From Treponema sp. (GTDB taxonomy: Bacteria > Spirochaetota > Spirochaetia > Treponematales > Breznakiellaceae): a DNA stretch of 6,662 nucleotides. The stretch is from contig JAIROH010000094.1 in assembly GCA_031257595.1 (NCBI GenBank), positions 1-6,662 on the forward strand. The letters are read 5' to 3'. Under the pieces are notes generated by a model that had not been told where the DNA came from, made no database searches, and saw only the letters and a program-made list of their open reading frames with translations. A program made the position numbers and the translations under genes. Every line of letters begins with the position of its first letter. The first letter of the stretch is position 1. Of the stretch, positions 5,051-6,662 are shown piece after piece.

Positions 5051-6115
5051 ATGGATTCGGAACGGCTTACAGCCCGCGCCCGGATAATCCGGGAAATTCG
5101 GGCGTTTTTTGACGCGAAAAACTACCTTGAAACCGACACCCCCCTGCTTTCTCCGGATCTGATACCGGAAAGCTGCCTTGAGGTTTTTCAAACCGAACTG
5201 CTGCGGCCGCAGGGCAGCCGGACGGCGGGACAAAAGCTCTACCTTGTTCCTTCTCCGGAAATTTGGATGAAAAAACTTATCGCCCGCCACAGGGTAAGCA
5301 TGTACCAGATCTGTAAATGTTTCAGGAACGGAGAACAGGAAGGCCGCCTTCACAATCCGGAATTTACGATGCTGGAATACTACACGATGGACGCGGACTA
5401 CCTGGATTCCCTTTCCGTTACGGAAGAACTGTTTGGCCGGCTGCTCGAAATCTTTGGCGGGCCGGACACCGGCCAATCCTGCCGGACAGGCGGCCTGCCC
5501 GGTAATGACCCGGCCGGCGATGGATTGCCTTGCGAGAATCTTAATCTTGCTCCGCCATTCCTGCGGATTACCGTGGAAGAAGCGTTCCGGCGCTGGGCGG
5601 GCTTTCCCCTGGCGGAAACCGCCGCCAAAGGAAAATCCGCGCTCCGGGCCGAAACCCGGCGTCTCGGCCTGGAACCTCCCCCCGACCTTGATATTCCGGC
5701 CCTCTACGACCTCATTTTTATTCACGCGGTGGAAAACCAGCTACCCAAAGACAGGCCTGTCGCTCTTATCGACTATCCCGCCTTTGTACCCTGTCTCGCG
5801 CAGGAAAAAACCACGCCGGACGGAAATTCTGTCAGGGAACGATGGGAATTGTATGTAAACGGCATTGAGCTTGCAAACTGCTATTCGGAAGAAACGTCCC
5901 CGGAAAAAGTACGGGATTTTTTTGTACAGGAAACGGCAAAAAAGGAACAATCCGCCCTGGTTCGGCACAAAGTCGACGTGGATTACTGGAAAACATTTAC
6001 TCTGGCAAACGGAAAAACCTTTCCCCGCTGTTCCGGTACGGCGATGGGCCTTGACCGCCTTATTATGGCCCTGACGGGCGCGTCGTCGATCGATTCGGTT
6101 ATTCCCTTTTCCTGA
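5051..6115 (+). CDS. epmA: Elongation factor P--(R)-beta-lysine ligase-like protein (EpmA/GenX/PoxA)
   Basis: This 354-residue class II aminoacyl-tRNA-synthetase-like enzyme lacks the N-terminal tRNA anticodon-binding domain of LysRS, as EpmA does. Such enzymes attach (R)-beta-lysine to a lysine of EF-P, which relieves ribosome stalling at polyproline. Motif 1 is around YLETDTPLLSP (25-35). Motif 2 starts FRNGEQEGRLHNPEF (91-105). ELANCYSEE (273-281) matches the lysine-binding segment. Motif 3 is GTAMGLDRLIM (329-339, Arg336). Ala331 occupies the position that is Ala in EpmA and Gly in LysRS, which favours EpmA. Residues about 137-168 form a Gly/Pro/Asp-rich insert absent from the E. coli protein as I recall it. 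The ATG at 5051 was chosen over an in-frame ATG inside murD because the homologous region begins here. No Shine-Dalgarno is clear; coupling to murD, 1 nt away, is likely. EpmB and efp are not in view. Confidence 0.88.
   Translation: MDSERLTARARIIREIRAFFDAKNYLETDTPLLSPDLIPESCLEVFQTELLRPQGSRTAGQKLYLVPSPEIWMKKLIARHRVSMYQICKCFRNGEQEGRLHNPEFTMLEYYTMDADYLDSLSVTEELFGRLLEIFGGPDTGQSCRTGGLPGNDPAGDGLPCENLNLAPPFLRITVEEAFRRWAGFPLAETAAKGKSALRAETRRLGLEPPPDLDIPALYDLIFIHAVENQLPKDRPVALIDYPAFVPCLAQEKTTPDGNSVRERWELYVNGIELANCYSEETSPEKVRDFFVQETAKKEQSALVRHKVDVDYWKTFTLANGKTFPRCSGTAMGLDRLIMALTGASSIDSVIPFS
5481..5503 (+). repeat. GC-rich imperfect palindrome inside the EpmA-like gene
   Basis: CCGGACAGGC (5482-5491) faces GCCTGCCCGG (5493-5502) with one mismatch. 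It falls exactly in the insert encoding residues 137-168, which is also rich in CCGG and GGCCGG repeats. It stays in frame. Confidence 0.45.
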
Positions 6116-6138
6116 TAATCGCGCCAAAAAACAGGGAC

Positions 6139-6177
6139 ATTTCCGTATTTATAATAAAAATGGAAATATTGATTTTT
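6139..6177 (+). terminator. AT-rich hairpin plus T run between epmA-like gene and PilZ gene
   Basis: ATTTCCGT (6139-6146) pairs with ATGGAAAT (6160-6167), with one G-T wobble. After one mismatch TTTA/TAAA continues the stem to a 3-nt loop. A T5 run (6173-6177) follows 6 nt later. It starts 23 nt after the epmA-like stop codon and could end the murD-epmA transcript. The AT-rich stem makes it a modest terminator. Confidence 0.4.
6150..6155 (+). promoter_or_regulatory. Consensus -10 box (TATAAT), candidate promoter for the PilZ gene
   Basis: TATAAT lies 40 bp before the PilZ ATG, leaving a leader of roughly 33 nt. No good -35 hexamer sits 16-18 bp upstream (the region reads AAAAAC). The box occurs within the loop end of the hairpin at 6139-6167, and in such AT-rich DNA a chance match is possible. 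Confidence 0.35.
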
Positions 6178-6195
6178 GGGAGATATATTTAAAAC

Positions 6196-6543
6196 ATGGG
6201 AATGAGAAAGAAGCCCCGTTACGAGTCGCAGGGACAGGTTTATATTGCTGAAGTTCTCGATACCAACGCGGTTCTTAAAAATTTAAGCGCCTGTGGACTT
6301 TGCATAGAAAGCAAAGAATTTATGGATATAATTCCCCATTCAAAATATACGATAGATATACTCCCTGAAAAAGAATCGAATATACGCCCCTTTACGGTTG
6401 ATATAGAATCGAAATGGATACGAACCAAAAAAGACCGTTCGGAATCGGGATTTATCATTATTATCTCTCCGGGAACATCCGGAGAGGAATTTCTTAACGA
6501 TTATCTGAATTTCCTTTCAAAACACGCAAAAATGGTAGTCTAG
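6196..6543 (+). CDS. Single-domain PilZ protein (predicted c-di-GMP receptor)
   Basis: The 115-residue protein is essentially one PilZ domain. Both ligand motifs are present: RxxxR as R4-K-K-P-R8, and (D/N)xSxxG as N29-L-S-A-C-G34. This predicts binding of cyclic di-GMP, usually to control motility, envelope or polysaccharide functions through protein contacts; the partner cannot be read from the sequence. A long beta-rich core follows (VDIESKWIRT, SGFIIII) and a C-terminal helix (EEFLNDYLNFLSKH, 97-110). There is no signal peptide or membrane helix. GGGAGA lies 12 nt before the ATG, a rather long spacing; the ATG two codons later has no better site. The gene is visibly more AT-rich than its neighbours and stands alone after a possible terminator. 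Confidence 0.85.
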   Translation: MGMRKKPRYESQGQVYIAEVLDTNAVLKNLSACGLCIESKEFMDIIPHSKYTIDILPEKESNIRPFTVDIESKWIRTKKDRSESGFIIIISPGTSGEEFLNDYLNFLSKHAKMVV

Positions 6544-6608
6544 GAGCCTGTTGCACTTGTGGGTATTTTTGTATATTCATACAAAAATACCCCGATTTAC
6601 GGGCTCCT
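6542..6608. repeat. Nested palindrome: 10-bp outer stem around a 14-bp perfect hairpin
   Basis: AGGAGCCTGT (6542-6551) pairs with ACGGGCTCCT (6599-6608), with one G-T wobble. Inside it GGGTATTTTTGTAT (6561-6574) pairs perfectly with ATACAAAAATACCC (6579-6592) across a 4-nt ATTC loop. The outer arm overlaps the PilZ stop codon. Only TTT follows the outer stem, so a simple intrinsic terminator is not certain. The outer arm sequence GGAGCCTGTTGCA resembles some insertion-sequence ends, but no transposase is present. Confidence 0.7.
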
Positions 6609-6623
6609 TTGGCAGTTTGCATG

Positions 6624-6660
6624 GTATAAAAATTCACTTTCGTGAATTTTTATACGGTTT
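6624..6660. terminator. 14-bp perfect hairpin near right edge, possible terminator
   Basis: GTATAAAAATTCAC (6624-6637) pairs perfectly with GTGAATTTTTATAC (6642-6655) across a TTTC loop, followed by GGTTTTA. It could end PilZ transcription, or be the second member of a paired palindromic element with the structure at 6542-6608. The downstream T tract is short and the window ends there. Confidence 0.45.
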
Positions 6661-6662
6661 TA

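Noticed and set aside
4967..5725. Minus-strand open frame of 252 codons
   Set aside because: It is antisense to the end of murD and most of the EpmA-like gene; both plus-strand products have catalytic motifs, while this one resembles no family.

Overview
The window most likely comes from a spirochaete, perhaps a Treponema relative. This rests on gene content only: a FecR-domain exported protein, a DUF2804 protein, a PilZ protein, and a coiled-coil protein whose N-terminus carries FQETD[RK]K heptads of a kind I associate with Treponema. The genes are fairly GC-rich, except the last one. No phylogenetic marker is complete enough to fix the genus.

Layout, left to right. (1) Positions 1-142, minus strand: the 5' end of a gene running off the left edge. 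It encodes tandem coiled-coil heptads as a 21-bp DNA repeat. A strong promoter and a structured, terminator-like leader precede it. (2) Positions 336-953, plus: an AMMECR1-domain protein, divergent from the first gene. It has an extended -10 box only 7 nt before its ATG, so its mRNA may be leaderless. (3) Positions 1015-3400 (or 3466), minus: a tight three-gene unit transcribed as exported FecR-domain protein, then DUF2804 protein, then queD. Junctions are 0 and 1 nt, so the genes are almost certainly co-transcribed. The unit converges on the AMMECR1 gene. (4) Positions 3553-6115, plus: murD and an epmA/genX-type lysyl-ligase gene separated by 1 nt. They link cell-wall precursor synthesis with (probable) elongation factor P modification. 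(5) Positions 6196-6543, plus: an AT-rich, stand-alone PilZ gene with both c-di-GMP-binding motifs intact. (6) Positions 6542-6655: two large, nearly perfect hairpin structures, possibly terminators or a small mobile palindromic repeat.

None of the recognised enzymes is exotic. The less-explained parts are the FecR-DUF2804-QueD gene set, the glutamate-site variation in MurD, a low-complexity palindromic insert inside the EpmA-like protein, the leader upstream of the left-edge gene, and the palindromic block after the PilZ gene. I did not find CRISPR arrays, tRNA or rRNA genes, a recognisable transposase, or a convincing phage or defence module.
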